A model generated the notes under the pieces. It saw only the letters and a list, made by a program, of their open reading frames with translations. It had not been told where the DNA came from and made no database searches. The position numbers were made by a program, and so were the translations under genes. Positions 26,123 through 35,839 of a DNA stretch of 64,000 bases are shown piece by piece. The DNA is from Fulvimarina endophytica (GTDB taxonomy: Bacteria > Pseudomonadota > Alphaproteobacteria > Rhizobiales > Rhizobiaceae): the NCBI RefSeq assembly GCF_003403015.1, contig NZ_QURL01000003.1, forward strand, positions 372,001 through 436,000, in the 5' to 3' direction. How positions within the stretch are numbered: the first letter of the stretch is position 1; the number at the start of each line of letters is the position of its first letter.

Positions 26123-26260
26123 ATGACCAAGCCGAACGAGACAACCGAGACCGGAACGCTCCGCAGCCGCGTCGGATCGTTCTTCACCGAACTCGCCAAC
26201 GCATCGAGCATCGCCGCCCCGCGCCAGTGCCGCACCCTTCGCGCAAAGCGCCACGGCTGA
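26123..26260 (+). CDS. Small protein, 45 residues, paralogue-like to the next ORF
   Basis: The ATG at 26123 lies eight bases after a GGAGA; an in-frame ATG at 26108 has no such site. The core LRSRVGSFFTELANASS resembles TRLRSFFSELTREAGN of the ORF at 26308, so the two look like diverged copies. It ends in a basic tail (CRTLRAKRHG). No family is recognised, and the reading frame is too short to judge by composition alone. Confidence 0.5.
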   Translation: MTKPNETTETGTLRSRVGSFFTELANASSIAAPRQCRTLRAKRHG

Positions 26261-26307
26261 CGATCCTCTTTTCCCATCGAACGAACCCGAACCACAAAGG
26301 ACAGACC

Positions 26308-26439
26308 ATGACCCGTTCCTTCGGCACCCGCCTTCGCTCCTTCTTCTCCGAGCTCACCCGCGAAGCCGGCAACCGCACCCCGCGCCTCGAACAGTCCCTG
26401 CGCCAGCACGCCGATGCCCGCGCCCGCACCGGTGAGTGA
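26308..26439 (+). CDS. Small protein, 43 residues
   Basis: ATG 26308 follows AAAGGACAG closely and the frame runs to TGA 26437-26439. The product starts MTRSFGTRLRSFFSELTRE and ends PRLEQSLRQHADARARTGE: basic, amphipathic and helical. It shares the SFFSEL/SFFTEL core with the ORF at 26123 and the RLEQ motif with the ORF at 25820. A strong terminator follows about 80 bases later, which supports real transcription of the cluster. Confidence 0.58.
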   Translation: MTRSFGTRLRSFFSELTREAGNRTPRLEQSLRQHADARARTGE

Positions 26440-26517
26440 GCCCCGGTGGGCGCGGCCGAAGCGCGCCTCCGACCCCTCTCGCGGCCGGCCCGCGATGAGC
26501 CGCCCCGTATACTGAAA

Positions 26518-26553
26518 GACCGCAGCAAGCCTTGAGCTTCCTGCGGTCTTTTT
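26518..26553 (+). terminator. Strong intrinsic terminator, probably bidirectional
   Basis: GACCGCAG and CTGCGGTC pair, with an inner AAGC/GCTT stem and a five-base loop, followed by TTTTT. It ends the small-ORF transcript. The opposite strand shows the same stem followed by TTTC, so it may also serve the leftward symporter gene that stops at 26571. Confidence 0.9.
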
Positions 26554-26570
26554 CGTTGGAGAGGGCGAAT

Positions 26571-28160
26571 TTACGTGAAGATGACGTAGGTCGAGGCGAC
26601 CACCGCCGTCACGGCGATGCCGACCGGCCAGGCCAGAGTCCACGGGTTCATCTCCACCGCGCCGCTTTCGAAGGCGACATAGTCCGTCTCACGCGGGCGC
26701 ATCTTGCCGATGATCAGCATGATGACGACGTTGAGGACGAAGAGGATCGCCATCACGTGCAGGAAGTGGGGATAATTGTCCTCGCCCACCGCGAATTTCA
26801 GGCCGAACTGGCTGAGAATGTAGAGGCCGACGCCCGATGCGAGCGCGATCTTCGCCGCGATCGGCGGCACGCGCTTGGTGAAGATGCCGACGAGGATGAT
26901 CGTCAGGATCGGGATCGAATAGCAGCCGTTCACCTCCTGCAGATAGCCGAAAAGGCCCTGCGGCGCATTGGCGATGAAGGGGGCGATCGTCATCGAGGCG
27001 ATGGCGAGCACGATGCCGAAGAACTTGCCGGCCCGAACCACCTCCCGGTCGCTCGCATCCGTCTTGATGTACTGGCGATAGATGTCGATGCCGAACAGCG
27101 TCACCGAGGAGTTCAGCGCCGAGTTGAACGAGGAGAGGATCGCCCCGAACAGCACCGCCGCGAAGAAGCCCACCAGATAGAAGGGCAGCACCTCCGTCAC
27201 GAGGCGCGGATAGGCCTGGTCGGGCGTATCGAGATCGGGAAAGAGGTGGAAGGCGATGATGCCCGGCAGGACGACGATGATCGGCCCGAGGATCTTGAAG
27301 ACGGCGGCGTAGAGAAGCCCCTTCTGGCCCTCCTTCAGGTTCTTCGCCCCGAGCGCGCGCTGGATGATCGCCTGGTTGGTGCCCCAGTAGAACAGCTGGA
27401 CCAGCATCATGCCGGTGAAGATCGTCGCGAAGGGGATCGAGGAATCCGGCCCGCCGATCGCGTCGAACTTGTCGGGATGCTCGTTCCAGAGCGTCGACAG
27501 GCCCTCGGTGATCGAGCCGTCCCCGACGACGAGGAGCCCGAAGATCGGCACCAGAAGACCGCCGGTGAAGAGGCCGACCGCGTTGATCGTATCGGACACC
27601 GCGACGGCCTTCAGGCCGCCGAAAATGGCATAGATCGAGCCGATGATGCCGATCGCCCAGACCGTGATCCAGAGGGCGGCCGTGTCGCCGACGCCGAGAA
27701 GCTCAGGCACGTCGAACATGGTCGAGAGCGCGAGGGCGCCGGAATAAAGGACGATCGGCAGGAGCACGACGACATAGCCGGCAAGGAACAGGGCCGAGAC
27801 GATGGTCTTCGTCGTATTGTCGTAGCGATCCTCCAGGAAGGAGGGGATCGTCGCGATGCCGCCATAGAGATAGCGCGGCAGGAGGACGAGCGCCGTCACC
27901 ACCATCGCGATCGCCGCCAGCGTCTCCCAGGCCATCACGAGGATGCCGTCGGTGAAGGCTTGGCCGTTAAGGCCGACGATCTGCTCGGTGGACAGGTTGG
28001 TCAGGAGCAGGGACCCGCAGATCACGGGGGCGGTGAGGGAGCGCCCGCCGAGGAAGTAGCCGTCGGAATTCTCCTCGTCCGTGCCGCGCGTCCACAGATA
28101 GGACAGGATCCCGACAAGGGCGGTAAAGCCTATGAAGACCAGTATGTTGAGCGCGCCCAT
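26571..28160 (-). CDS. SSS-family sodium/solute symporter (SglT-like)
   Basis: A 529-residue inner-membrane transporter with about 14 hydrophobic segments. It begins MGALNILVFIGFTALVGILSY and carries YFLGGRSLTAPVICGSLLLTNLSTEQIVGLNG, IYAIFGGLKAVAVSDTINAVG and FGAILSSFNSALNSS, the Na+-site region of the family. The arrangement is that of Vibrio SglT-like sugar symporters rather than proline or pantothenate carriers. The substrate is most likely a hexose or polyol, but no sugar genes are nearby to confirm it. Confidence 0.88.
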   Translation of the reverse strand: MGALNILVFIGFTALVGILSYLWTRGTDEENSDGYFLGGRSLTAPVICGSLLLTNLSTEQIVGLNGQAFTDGILVMAWETLAAIAMVVTALVLLPRYLYGGIATIPSFLEDRYDNTTKTIVSALFLAGYVVVLLPIVLYSGALALSTMFDVPELLGVGDTAALWITVWAIGIIGSIYAIFGGLKAVAVSDTINAVGLFTGGLLVPIFGLLVVGDGSITEGLSTLWNEHPDKFDAIGGPDSSIPFATIFTGMMLVQLFYWGTNQAIIQRALGAKNLKEGQKGLLYAAVFKILGPIIVVLPGIIAFHLFPDLDTPDQAYPRLVTEVLPFYLVGFFAAVLFGAILSSFNSALNSSVTLFGIDIYRQYIKTDASDREVVRAGKFFGIVLAIASMTIAPFIANAPQGLFGYLQEVNGCYSIPILTIILVGIFTKRVPPIAAKIALASGVGLYILSQFGLKFAVGEDNYPHFLHVMAILFVLNVVIMLIIGKMRPRETDYVAFESGAVEMNPWTLAWPVGIAVTAVVASTYVIFT

Positions 28161-28269
28161 CGTTCCTCCCGAACCTCAGCGACCGTGCCGCTCGCCGCCC
28201 CGTTTCTGTCCGAATCGTCCGGACGGGTTCGGCCGACGGCCACAACCGCGAATAGACAGGCAAACTAGA

Positions 28270-28314
28270 GCATCGGACCGAAAAGTGGACCCGGGTTTTC
28301 GGACCATCCGATGC
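28270..28314. repeat. Palindromic intergenic repeat, copy 1
   Basis: GCATCGGA...TCCGATGC form the outer stem and CCGAAAA...TTTTCGG the inner stem around an 11-base loop. A second, diverged copy with the same 3' flank (GATGCGTCG) lies at 60854-60897. The layout matches the short AT-loop palindromes that are scattered between genes in rhizobial genomes. Confidence 0.75.
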
Positions 28315-28385
28315 GTCGTCGTTGAGAGGGAAGCCCATGCGAAAGCCGGTACCGGTCAGGGATCGGATGGTGTAGGGGCAGGTCC

Positions 28386-29072
28386 ATGACCTTCCGCGCG
28401 ACCGTCCTCTCCCTTTATCCCGAGATGTTTCCCGGCCCCCTCGGCCATTCCCTCGCAGGCCGGGCGCTCGAGCGCGGCGATTGGTCGCTCGATATTCGCC
28501 AGATCCGCGAGTTCGGCCGTGGCCGGCACCGCATGGTGGACGACACGCCCGCAGGCGGCGGTGCCGGCATGGTGATGCGCGCCGACGTCGTCGCCGATGC
28601 GATCGATGCGGCGTGCCCGAAGGGCGATACGCGGCCGAAGCTGATGATGAGCCCGCGCGGCCGGCCGCTCACCCAGGATCTCGTGCGCGAGCTTGCGGCG
28701 GGCGAGGGGGCTCTCATTCTCTGCGGCCGCTTCGAGGGTGTCGACGAGCGGGTCATCGAGGGGCGCGGCCTTCGCGAGGTGAGCATCGGCGACTACGTGC
28801 TGTCGGGCGGTGAAACCGCCGCCCTCGTCCTTCTCGATGCGGTGATCCGGCTCCTGCCGGGGGTCATGGGCAACCAGCAGTCCGGCACCCATGAGAGCTT
28901 CGAGAACGGGCTCCTCGAACATCCCCACTACACCCGCCCGCCCGAATGGGAGGGCCGCACCATCCCCGCCGTCCTCACCTCCGGCGATCACGGGGCCGTG
29001 GAGCGCTGGCGCCGGCAAGAGGCCGAACGCCTCACCCGCGCGCGCCGGCCGGATCTTCTAGGCAAAGACTGA
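28386..29072 (+). CDS. trmD: tRNA (guanine-N1)-methyltransferase TrmD
   Basis: TrmD methylates G37 in tRNAs with a G at position 36, preventing +1 frameshifts. This 228-residue protein has the trefoil-knot SAM site ([21 protein letters not shown]), the earlier [15 protein letters not shown] and [15 protein letters not shown], and the family C-terminus [18 protein letters not shown]. Usually trmD lies in rpsP-rimM-trmD-rplS; here neither rimM nor rplS is adjacent. It starts 71 bases after the palindromic repeat. Confidence 0.95.
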   Translation: MTFRATVLSLYPEMFPGPLGHSLAGRALERGDWSLDIRQIREFGRGRHRMVDDTPAGGGAGMVMRADVVADAIDAACPKGDTRPKLMMSPRGRPLTQDLVRELAAGEGALILCGRFEGVDERVIEGRGLREVSIGDYVLSGGETAALVLLDAVIRLLPGVMGNQQSGTHESFENGLLEHPHYTRPPEWEGRTIPAVLTSGDHGAVERWRRQEAERLTRARRPDLLGKD

Positions 29073-29106
29073 CAGTCTGCAGGACCGCCGCCAGACGAAG
29101 CGAATG

Positions 29107-29796
29107 TCAGGACGAGGATGAGGATGAGGACGGGGACCTGTCGGCCGTCCCGTTTAGCGAGGCCTCGTCCTTCGCGTCCTCGCCCGAAGCGTCCCTCTCC
29201 CCGTCCTTCGACGCCGGCCCGCCGGAAAACAGCACCCGATAGGTGCCGAACATGCCGATCGCGCAGATCGTGCCGGAGATCGCCAGGATCGCGATGGTCG
29301 ACTGCTCGTCGAGGAAATGCTTCAGCGCCTCGCCGAAATAATAGGCCGAGATGCCGTAGGCGCCTGTCCACAGGGCCGCGGAGATCGAGTTGTAGAGCAG
29401 GAACTGCAGCCAGTTCATCCGCATCATGCCGGCCACGAACCCGTTCAGCTGCCTCAGGATGAAGACGAAGCGGGCGACGAGGACGATCATGAAGCCGTAA
29501 TGCTGGAAGCGGTCCTCCACCATTGCGAGCTTGTCCTCGCCGAAGCCCACTTTGCCGCCCCAGCGCACCACCACCGCGCGGCCGTATCTGCGGCCGATGA
29601 GATAGCCGATATTGTCGCCGATGATCGATCCGAAAAAGGCAGCGCCGAGGACGAGGAGGAGGTTCAGCTCTCCATTGCTCGACAGCATCCCGGCCGCGAC
29701 CAGCAAGCTTTCGCCGGGCAGCGGAAGGGCGAGGGATTCCAGCAGCACGACGATCAGGATGAACCCGTAGCCGTACTGTTCGATGAACTCCGTCAC
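29107..29796 (-). CDS. DedA-family membrane protein
   Basis: A 229-residue DedA/SNARE-associated family protein with about five hydrophobic segments. Marks are ESLALPLPGESLLVAAG, FFGSIIGDNIGYLIGRRYG and FVFILRQLNGFVAGMMRM (the conserved R and G block). DedA proteins help flip undecaprenyl phosphate or phospholipids. The last 35 residues are polar and end in a run of eight Ser coded by GAGGAT-type repeats. The start is GTG 29794-29796, overlapping the stop of the RlmD-like gene (GTGA). Confidence 0.87.
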   Translation of the reverse strand: MTEFIEQYGYGFILIVVLLESLALPLPGESLLVAAGMLSSNGELNLLLVLGAAFFGSIIGDNIGYLIGRRYGRAVVVRWGGKVGFGEDKLAMVEDRFQHYGFMIVLVARFVFILRQLNGFVAGMMRMNWLQFLLYNSISAALWTGAYGISAYYFGEALKHFLDEQSTIAILAISGTICAIGMFGTYRVLFSGGPASKDGERDASGEDAKDEASLNGTADRSPSSSSSSS

Positions 29797-31031
29797 CGCC
29801 CGCGCTCCAGAAGCGCGACGGCCTCCACGTGATGGGACCAGAGGAACTGGTCGATCGGCGTCACCGAGACGAGCCTGTAGCCGCCGTCCAGAAGAATGCG
29901 CAGGTCCCGGGCGAGCGTCTGCGGATTGCAGGAGACGGCCGCCACGCGCTTGACGGGTGAGGCGGCGAGCGCCTGCGACACCGCCTCGGCGCCGGCGCGC
30001 GGCGGGTCGAAGACCACGCCGTCATAGGCCTTCAGCTCCTTCACCGTCATCGGCCGGCGGTAGAGATCGCGCCGCTCGCTCGTCACCGGCTTCAGCCCCT
30101 CGGCCATGCGGAAGCCCTCGTCGAGTGCGGCGAGCGCGCCCGCCTCCGCCTCCACCGCATGCACCCGTGCGCGGGCCGCAAGCCGCAGGGCGAAGGCGCC
30201 CGAGCCCGAGAAGAGATCGGCGATCCGCTTGGATTTGGCGAGATGGCCCGCGACAAGGGCGGCCATCGCGTCCTCGGCGGCGGTCACCGCCTGGAGGAAG
30301 CCGCCGGCCGGCGGCGCCACGGCCACCTTGCCGAAGAAGACGTGGGGCTGGCGCGCCTTCATCAGGATCTCGCCATCGACCGCGAGCCGGGCGAAGTTCG
30401 AGGCGAGCGCATGGGCGACAGCCTGACGGCGGCGCTCCTCGTTGAGCTTGGCCGCATCACTCGCGGCGACATCGAGGCCCGAGGCGGTCTGGGTGACCGT
30501 CAGCTTCAGGGGTGCCTTGCGGTCGAGCAGCATGGCGGCGAGCTTTTCGAGCGCGGGAAGGGCCGCGACGATGCCGGGCATGGCGACCGGGCAGGGGCCG
30601 ATCGCAACGACGCGGTCCGAATGGGCCTCGTGGAAGCCGAGGACAGGCGTCCTGTCGCCGCGCACTGCCGTCAGCACCACGCGGCGGCGCGTGCCGGGCG
30701 CGCAAGGGACGAGCGGCTTGACGTCCGTCTCGATGCCTTGGCGCGACAGCGCCTCGGCCACGATCGCGCGTTTGTATTCGGCATAGAAGGCGGGGGAGGC
30801 ATGCTGCAATTCGCAGCCGCCGCAGGTGCCGAAATGGGGGCAGTCGGGTTCGACGCGCTCCGGCGAGGCCTCGATGATCTCGATCGGCGCGCCGCGCTTC
30901 TCGCCTTTCAGGATATCGGCGCGAACCCTCTCGCCCGGCAGGGTGAAGGGCACGTAGAGCGGCCCGCCCGCGTCCTCGGCCACGCCGTCGCCCTGGGCGC
31001 CGAGCCGTTCGATGGTGAGGGTCCGGCTCAT
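29793..31031 (-). CDS. RlmD/RumA-type 23S rRNA (uracil-C5)-methyltransferase
   Basis: A 412-residue SAM enzyme of the TrmA/RlmD family. A TRAM-like N-terminal domain is followed by the iron-sulfur motif with Cys64, Cys70, Cys73 and Cys147 (DCPHFGTCGGCEL, GPCP). The methyltransferase core has DLFSGSGAFAL, VFDPPRAGAE and the catalytic Cys in AVSCNPQTLARD. Which uracil is modified (m5U747 or m5U1939 type) is not determinable by eye. Its start overlaps the tlyA stop, and it is translationally coupled to the DedA gene. Confidence 0.9.
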   Translation of the reverse strand: MSRTLTIERLGAQGDGVAEDAGGPLYVPFTLPGERVRADILKGEKRGAPIEIIEASPERVEPDCPHFGTCGGCELQHASPAFYAEYKRAIVAEALSRQGIETDVKPLVPCAPGTRRRVVLTAVRGDRTPVLGFHEAHSDRVVAIGPCPVAMPGIVAALPALEKLAAMLLDRKAPLKLTVTQTASGLDVAASDAAKLNEERRRQAVAHALASNFARLAVDGEILMKARQPHVFFGKVAVAPPAGGFLQAVTAAEDAMAALVAGHLAKSKRIADLFSGSGAFALRLAARARVHAVEAEAGALAALDEGFRMAEGLKPVTSERRDLYRRPMTVKELKAYDGVVFDPPRAGAEAVSQALAASPVKRVAAVSCNPQTLARDLRILLDGGYRLVSVTPIDQFLWSHHVEAVALLERGR

Positions 31032-31822
31032 GCGCCGTCCTCTGCGTTCGGGCTAGTCCCCGCGTCCGGGCCGGCCTTCGTCGCCGCCAGGATGAATTCG
31101 CGGTTGCCGTCGCCGCCGGAGATGGGGGAGGGGATCATGCCGTCCACCCGCCAGCCCGGCTGTTCGGCGAGCCATTCGCCAAGGCTCTTCGCCACGGCCT
31201 CGGCGCTCGCCGGGTCCTTCAGGAGCCCGCCTTTGCCGATCGCCTCCCTGCCGGCCTCGAACTGGGGCTTGATGAGGAAGAGGCCGCGCGCGCCGCCCGC
31301 CGCAAGATCGAGCGCGGGCGGCAGAGCGAGGCGCAGGGAGATGAAGCTCACATCGGCGACGAGAAGCTCCGGCACCATGCCGTCCAGGTCCTCCGAGGTC
31401 AGGTCGCGCGCGTTCAGCCCCTCGACATTCGTCAGCCGCTCCTCGCCAAGAAGCGAGGCGTGCATCTGGTCGTGGCCGACGTCGAAGGCGACGACCCTTG
31501 CCGCCCCGCGTTCGAGGAGAACCTGGCTGAACCCGCCGGTGGAGGCCCCGATATCGAGGCAGAGACGATCCTCGGCCTCGATATCGAAGGCGTCGAGCCC
31601 GGCGATCAGTTTCAGGGCCGCGCGCGAGACATAGGACGCGGCGGGATCGGTGAGGTCGATCCGGCAATCGGCCTCGACGCGCAGGCCCGGCTTCTTCGTC
31701 ACGGCGCCGTCCACGAGCACATGTCCGCGCAGGATCGCATCGCGCGCCCGCGCCCGGGTCTGTACGATCCCGCGTTCCGTCATCAGGGCGTCGAGCCGCA
31801 TGCGTGCATCGTCTTCGGTCAT
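31028..31822 (-). CDS. tlyA: TlyA-family rRNA (cytidine-2'-O)-methyltransferase
   Basis: A protein of 264 residues with an N-terminal S4-like RNA-binding domain (MRLDALMTERGIVQTRARARDAILRGHVLVDG, excerpt) and an FtsJ-like core (CLDIGASTGGFSQVLLERGA; VADVSFISLRLALP; IKPQFEAGRE). TlyA methylates C1409 in 16S and sometimes C1920 in 23S rRNA, which affects capreomycin sensitivity. The start is Met 31822 or 31828. An in-frame extension of about 100 Arg/Pro-rich residues is not part of the family. The stop overlaps the next gene's start. Confidence 0.9.
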   Translation of the reverse strand: MTEDDARMRLDALMTERGIVQTRARARDAILRGHVLVDGAVTKKPGLRVEADCRIDLTDPAASYVSRAALKLIAGLDAFDIEAEDRLCLDIGASTGGFSQVLLERGAARVVAFDVGHDQMHASLLGEERLTNVEGLNARDLTSEDLDGMVPELLVADVSFISLRLALPPALDLAAGGARGLFLIKPQFEAGREAIGKGGLLKDPASAEAVAKSLGEWLAEQPGWRVDGMIPSPISGGDGNREFILAATKAGPDAGTSPNAEDGA

Positions 31823-32019
31823 GGCCATGGCTCGTCTTGGGCGGCATTGGAGAAAATGGCAAGCCGCCCGGCGCCGATCGTCGCGGCGATGGCGCATGCC
31901 GGTCGCATCTTCGCCCCGCAAAGGCCTGAAAGGAGCGAACCGCGAGCGTGTCGATCGCCCCCGGACATCGCGCGGATCCTGGCGCGAAGGGTGCGGGCAG
32001 CGCCGGGCCGGTGCGGTCC

Positions 32020-32466
32020 TCAGGCCCGGGCGGCGTCCGGCCCCGGCGGCGTGAGGCGGGCCCCGGCGAAATCCTCGCCCGAGACCCGGTCGCACAGATC
32101 GCTCCACTCGCAGTCGAGGCAAGCCGAGCGCGTGGTCCCGGCCGCGAACTGCCTGCGGAAGGCGGCGATCCGCCGTTCGTCGAGGCGCAGGATCGAGCCG
32201 ACCGCAAAGCCCGGACCGAAGGCTTCGCTCAGATCGCGAAGGGCGAGCCGGTCGCGCTCGGCGACGCTTTCGTTGAAGCAGTGGGTCCCCGCCGCGCCAA
32301 GAACCGGCGCGCAGATATCGTCCGGCCCGGGCACGATCTCGATCGCCTCGCCCGCACCGATGCGCGCGGCGATCGCGTCATAGTTCCGAGTGAAGGCCGC
32401 GCTGTAGCCCCGGCCCACATAGGTGAGCATGCAGAGCAGGTGGTGGCCGCGCAGCCGGACCGTCAA
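32020..32466 (-). CDS. DUF1284 protein, Cys-rich
   Basis: A 148-residue soluble protein beginning [20 protein letters not shown], the hallmark of DUF1284. It contains seven or so Cys residues, including DDICAPV, THCFNES and a C-terminal [12 protein letters not shown] cluster, which suggests a bound metal or iron-sulfur cluster. The function is unknown. The start codon overlaps the dxs stop, so it is translated with dxs. Confidence 0.85.
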   Translation of the reverse strand: MTVRLRGHHLLCMLTYVGRGYSAAFTRNYDAIAARIGAGEAIEIVPGPDDICAPVLGAAGTHCFNESVAERDRLALRDLSEAFGPGFAVGSILRLDERRIAAFRRQFAAGTTRSACLDCEWSDLCDRVSGEDFAGARLTPPGPDAARA

Positions 32467-34382
32467 GCGCGCCGCGCCGCCGCGTCCGCTTCCCGGCCGA
32501 GCGCCCGGAAGACGGTGGAGACGATGCCGGCCCGGTCGAGACCGGCGGCCGCGTTCATCGCGTCGGGAACGCCATGGTCGACGAAGAGATCGGGCATGAC
32601 GACCGGGCGGATCTTCAGGCCGCTGTCGAGAATGCCGGTGGTCGCCAGATGCTGGAGAACCTGGGCCGCGAAACCGCCCGAGGAGCCTTCCTCGACGGTC
32701 ACCAGAACCTCGTGATTGCGAGCCAGCCGATCGATCAGCTCGGTGTCGAGCGGCTTTGCGAAGCGGGCGTCGGCGACGCTCGTCGACAGGCCGAAACCGT
32801 CGAGTTCCTCGGCTGCGAGCATGGCGTCGGCAAGGCGCGTGCCGAAGGAGAGGATCGCGACCTTGGAGCCTTCCTTCACGAGGCGGCCCTTGCCGATCTC
32901 CAGCACCGAGCCGCGCTCGGGCATGTCGACGCCGGTGCCGTTGCCGCGCGGATAGCGGAAGGAGATCGGGCCCTCGTCATAGGCGACGGCGGTGCGCACC
33001 ATGTGGCGCAGCTCCGCCTCGTCGGCCGCCGCCATCACCACGAAGCCGGGCAGCGGCGAGAGGAAGGCCGTGTCGAAAGAGCCGGCATGGGTCGCCCCGT
33101 CGGCGCCGACGAAGCCCGCCCGGTCGATGGCGAAGCGGACCGGCAGCTTCTGGATCGCCACGTCGTGGACGATCTGGTCGTAGGCCCGCTGCAGGAAGGT
33201 GGAATAGATCGTGGCGAAGGGCTTGTAGCCTTCCGTTGCCAGTCCCGCGCAGAAGGTGACGGCGTGCTGCTCGGCGATGCCCACGTCGAAGCTGCGGGTC
33301 GGATAGAGTTCGGCGAATTTGTCGAGCCCGGTGCCGGCGGGCATCGCGGCGTTGACGGCGACGATCTTGTCGTCGTGCCTCGCCTCCTCCACGAGGCTGG
33401 AGGCGAAGACCGAGGTGTAGCTCGGCGCGTTGCCCTTGGATTTCGACTGGGCGCCGGTGATCACGTCGAACTTGGAGACGCCGTGATACTTGTCGGCGGA
33501 GTTCTCGGCCGGCTCGTAGCCCTTGCCCTTCTTGGTCACCACATGGACGAGGATCGGCCCGTGGCCGGCATCGCGCACATTCTTCAGGATCGGCACCAGG
33601 GCGTCGAGATCGTGCCCGTCGATCGGGCCGATATAGTAGAAGCCCAGCTCCTCGAAGAGGGTGCCGCCGGTGAAGAAGCCGCGGGTGTATTCCTCGGTCT
33701 TGCGCGCGCCCTCGCGGAAGAATTCCGGCAGCTTGTGGGTGAGATCGCGGGCCCGGTTGCGCAGGGTCCGGTAGGTCTTGCCGGAGACGAGACGGGCGAG
33801 ATAGTGGCTCATCGCCCCGGTCGGCGGGGCGATCGACATGTCGTTGTCGTTGAGGATGACGATCAGCCGCGCGTCGAGCGCGCCGGCATTGTTCATCGCC
33901 TCATAGGCCATGCCGGCGCTCATCGCGCCGTCGCCGATCACCGCGATCACGTTGTTATCGCCGCCCGACAGGTCGCGGGCCACCGCCATTCCGAGCCCGG
34001 CCGAGATCGAGGTGGAGGAGTGGCCGGCGCCGAACGGGTCGTAGGGGCTCTCGGTGCGCTTGGCAAAGCCCGAAAGCCCGCCTTCCTGGCGGATGGTGCG
34101 CATGCGCGCGCGCCGCTCGGTCAGGATCTTGTGCGGATAGGCCTGATGCGAGACGTCCCAGATCAGCCGGTCGTCCGGGGTGTTGAAGACGTAGTGGAGC
34201 GCGACGGTGAGCTCGACGACGCCGAGGCCCGCGCCCAGATGCCCCCCGGTCTGGGAGACGGCGTCGATGAGATCGGCCCTGACCTCGTCGGCGATCTGCC
34301 TGAGATCCTTCTCCTTGAATCGGCGCAGATCCTCCGGCTTGTCGATCTGGTCGAGGAGAGGCGTATTCAGGGAACGGGACAC
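32463..34382 (-). CDS. dxs: 1-deoxy-D-xylulose-5-phosphate synthase
   Basis: DXS joins pyruvate and glyceraldehyde-3-phosphate, the first step of the MEP isoprenoid pathway, using thiamine diphosphate. Motifs: [20 protein letters not shown], the ThDP/Mg site [18 protein letters not shown], and the Glu of the second domain in [15 protein letters not shown] place the start at GTG 34382 ([13 protein letters not shown]), which gives 639 residues, the normal length. The in-frame Met at 34478 would add 32 residues not seen in the family. It leads a transcript with the DUF1284 gene and follows xseB. Confidence 0.93.
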   Translation of the reverse strand: MSRSLNTPLLDQIDKPEDLRRFKEKDLRQIADEVRADLIDAVSQTGGHLGAGLGVVELTVALHYVFNTPDDRLIWDVSHQAYPHKILTERRARMRTIRQEGGLSGFAKRTESPYDPFGAGHSSTSISAGLGMAVARDLSGGDNNVIAVIGDGAMSAGMAYEAMNNAGALDARLIVILNDNDMSIAPPTGAMSHYLARLVSGKTYRTLRNRARDLTHKLPEFFREGARKTEEYTRGFFTGGTLFEELGFYYIGPIDGHDLDALVPILKNVRDAGHGPILVHVVTKKGKGYEPAENSADKYHGVSKFDVITGAQSKSKGNAPSYTSVFASSLVEEARHDDKIVAVNAAMPAGTGLDKFAELYPTRSFDVGIAEQHAVTFCAGLATEGYKPFATIYSTFLQRAYDQIVHDVAIQKLPVRFAIDRAGFVGADGATHAGSFDTAFLSPLPGFVVMAAADEAELRHMVRTAVAYDEGPISFRYPRGNGTGVDMPERGSVLEIGKGRLVKEGSKVAILSFGTRLADAMLAAEELDGFGLSTSVADARFAKPLDTELIDRLARNHEVLVTVEEGSSGGFAAQVLQHLATTGILDSGLKIRPVVMPDLFVDHGVPDAMNAAAGLDRAGIVSTVFRALGREADAAARRA

Positions 34383-34584
34383 GGGGCGGAGACCTCTTCT
34401 CTTCGTCGGTTCGGGCGTTGCGTACCCGTTCTGGGCCGGCATGTTCGCCTTAGATCGGGTTTGAACGATTCCATTCAAGCGTTTCGCAAAGACACCGCGT
34501 CGTCAAATCGCATGACGGGAAAAGGCCTTGGCGCCCGAGACGGTATCGCTTGAAAGCGTCGGAACCGGGAATGGGTCGTGCCGA

Positions 34585-34857
34585 TCAGGCTCCGTCCAGC
34601 GGCTCGGTGCCGACCGGCTTGCCGGCGCGGTTGAGCTTGATCTTCTCGACCTTGTCCTCGGCGGCCGACAACAGGCGGTCGCAGTGATTCTTCAGCTTCT
34701 CGCCGCGTTCGTAGATGCGGATCGAGCGGTCGAGCGGCACGTCGCCGCGCTCCAGATCCGAGACGATTCGCTCCAGCGAGGCCATCGCCTCCTCGAAGCT
34801 CATGCGCTTGATGTCGGAATCGTCGGCGGGGATGTCGTCGGTCGGGGCGTCGGCCAT
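34585..34857 (-). CDS. xseB: Exodeoxyribonuclease VII small subunit
   Basis: A 90-residue helical protein with the XseB signature [27 protein letters not shown] (excerpt), followed by [25 protein letters not shown]. Several copies bind XseA to form the single-strand exonuclease. xseA is not in the window. The order HDAC-like, xseB, dxs on one strand is common in rhizobia. Confidence 0.94.
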   Translation of the reverse strand: MADAPTDDIPADDSDIKRMSFEEAMASLERIVSDLERGDVPLDRSIRIYERGEKLKNHCDRLLSAAEDKVEKIKLNRAGKPVGTEPLDGA

Positions 34858-34909
34858 GAAGGTCTTCGTCTTTCGGTCTGTTCGCGCGTCGCGAGGAAAC
34901 GTTCGGGTC

Positions 34910-35839
34910 TCAGCCCTCGAGAAGGCGCTTCACATGGGCCTTCACCGAGACGGCGAGGCCCTGCAGGTCGTAGCCGCCCTCCAGAATGCTGACGAGACGG
35001 TCGCTGGAATGGCGCCCGGCAGCGTCCATCAGTTTTCCCGTCGCCCAGTCGAAATCGGCCTCGGTCAGCTGGAGATTGGCGAGGGGGTCGCGGTAATGGG
35101 CGTCGAAGCCGGCCGAGATGATGAGGAGATCGGGTCGGAAGGCGTCGATCGCCGGCAGGATGCGGCTCTCGAAGGCTTGCTTGAACTTCTCGCTCCCGTC
35201 GCCCGCAGACAGCGGCGCGTTGACGATGTTGCCGCCCTCGCCGGTCTCGTCCTTGGCGCCGGTGCCGGGATAGAGCGGCATCTGGTGGCTGGAGCAGTAG
35301 AGAACGCTCGGATCGGTCCAGAAGATGTCCTGGGTGCCGTTGCCGTGATGGACGTCCCAGTCGACGATCGCCACCCGTTCGAGACCGTGGACGGCCTGGG
35401 CGTGCCGGGCGGCGATCGCGGCCGTGTTGAACAGGCAGAAGCCCATGGCCGTGGTCTTCTCGGCGTGGTGGCCGGGCGGACGGGCGGCGATGAAGGCGTT
35501 GCGGATCTCGCCCGAGACGACGGCGTCGACCGCAGCCGTCGCGGCGCCCACCGCATGGAGAGCTGCGGTGAAGCTCTTCGGGCTGATGATCGTGTCGCCG
35601 TCGATGCGCGCCATGCCCTCCTCGGGAATCGCCTTGGCCACGGCCTGCGCGTAATCCTGGGGATGGCAGCGGGTGATCGCCTCCAGCGCCCCCTCGGGGG
35701 CTTCCTCCCGGTCGAGGATCTGGAACATCTCGTCTTCGAGGATCCGCTCGATTGCGACGAGCCGTTCGGGCCGCTCCGGATGGCCGGGGCCCGTCAGGTG
35801 TTCGACGAAGATCGGGTGATGGTAATAGCGCGTCAGCAT
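34910..35839 (-). CDS. Histone-deacetylase-family amidohydrolase
   Basis: A 309-residue zinc hydrolase of the HDAC/acetylpolyamine amidohydrolase superfamily. Visible are [20 protein letters not shown] (the paired catalytic His), [16 protein letters not shown] (zinc Asp/His) and [16 protein letters not shown] (second zinc Asp). Bacterial members act on acetylated polyamines or other N-acetyl compounds. The substrate here is not known. It lies 52 bases upstream of xseB on the same strand. Confidence 0.9.
   Translation of the reverse strand: MLTRYYHHPIFVEHLTGPGHPERPERLVAIERILEDEMFQILDREEAPEGALEAITRCHPQDYAQAVAKAIPEEGMARIDGDTIISPKSFTAALHAVGAATAAVDAVVSGEIRNAFIAARPPGHHAEKTTAMGFCLFNTAAIAARHAQAVHGLERVAIVDWDVHHGNGTQDIFWTDPSVLYCSSHQMPLYPGTGAKDETGEGGNIVNAPLSAGDGSEKFKQAFESRILPAIDAFRPDLLIISAGFDAHYRDPLANLQLTEADFDWATGKLMDAAGRHSSDRLVSILEGGYDLQGLAVSVKAHVKRLLEG

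Noticed and set aside
31829..32122. Longer TlyA start with about 100 extra residues
   Set aside because: The extension is Arg/Pro-rich, overlaps the DUF1284 gene and is absent from the family.
32574..34553. 659-codon plus-strand frame opposite dxs
   Set aside because: An antisense shadow typical of high-GC DNA; all motifs of dxs are on the minus strand.
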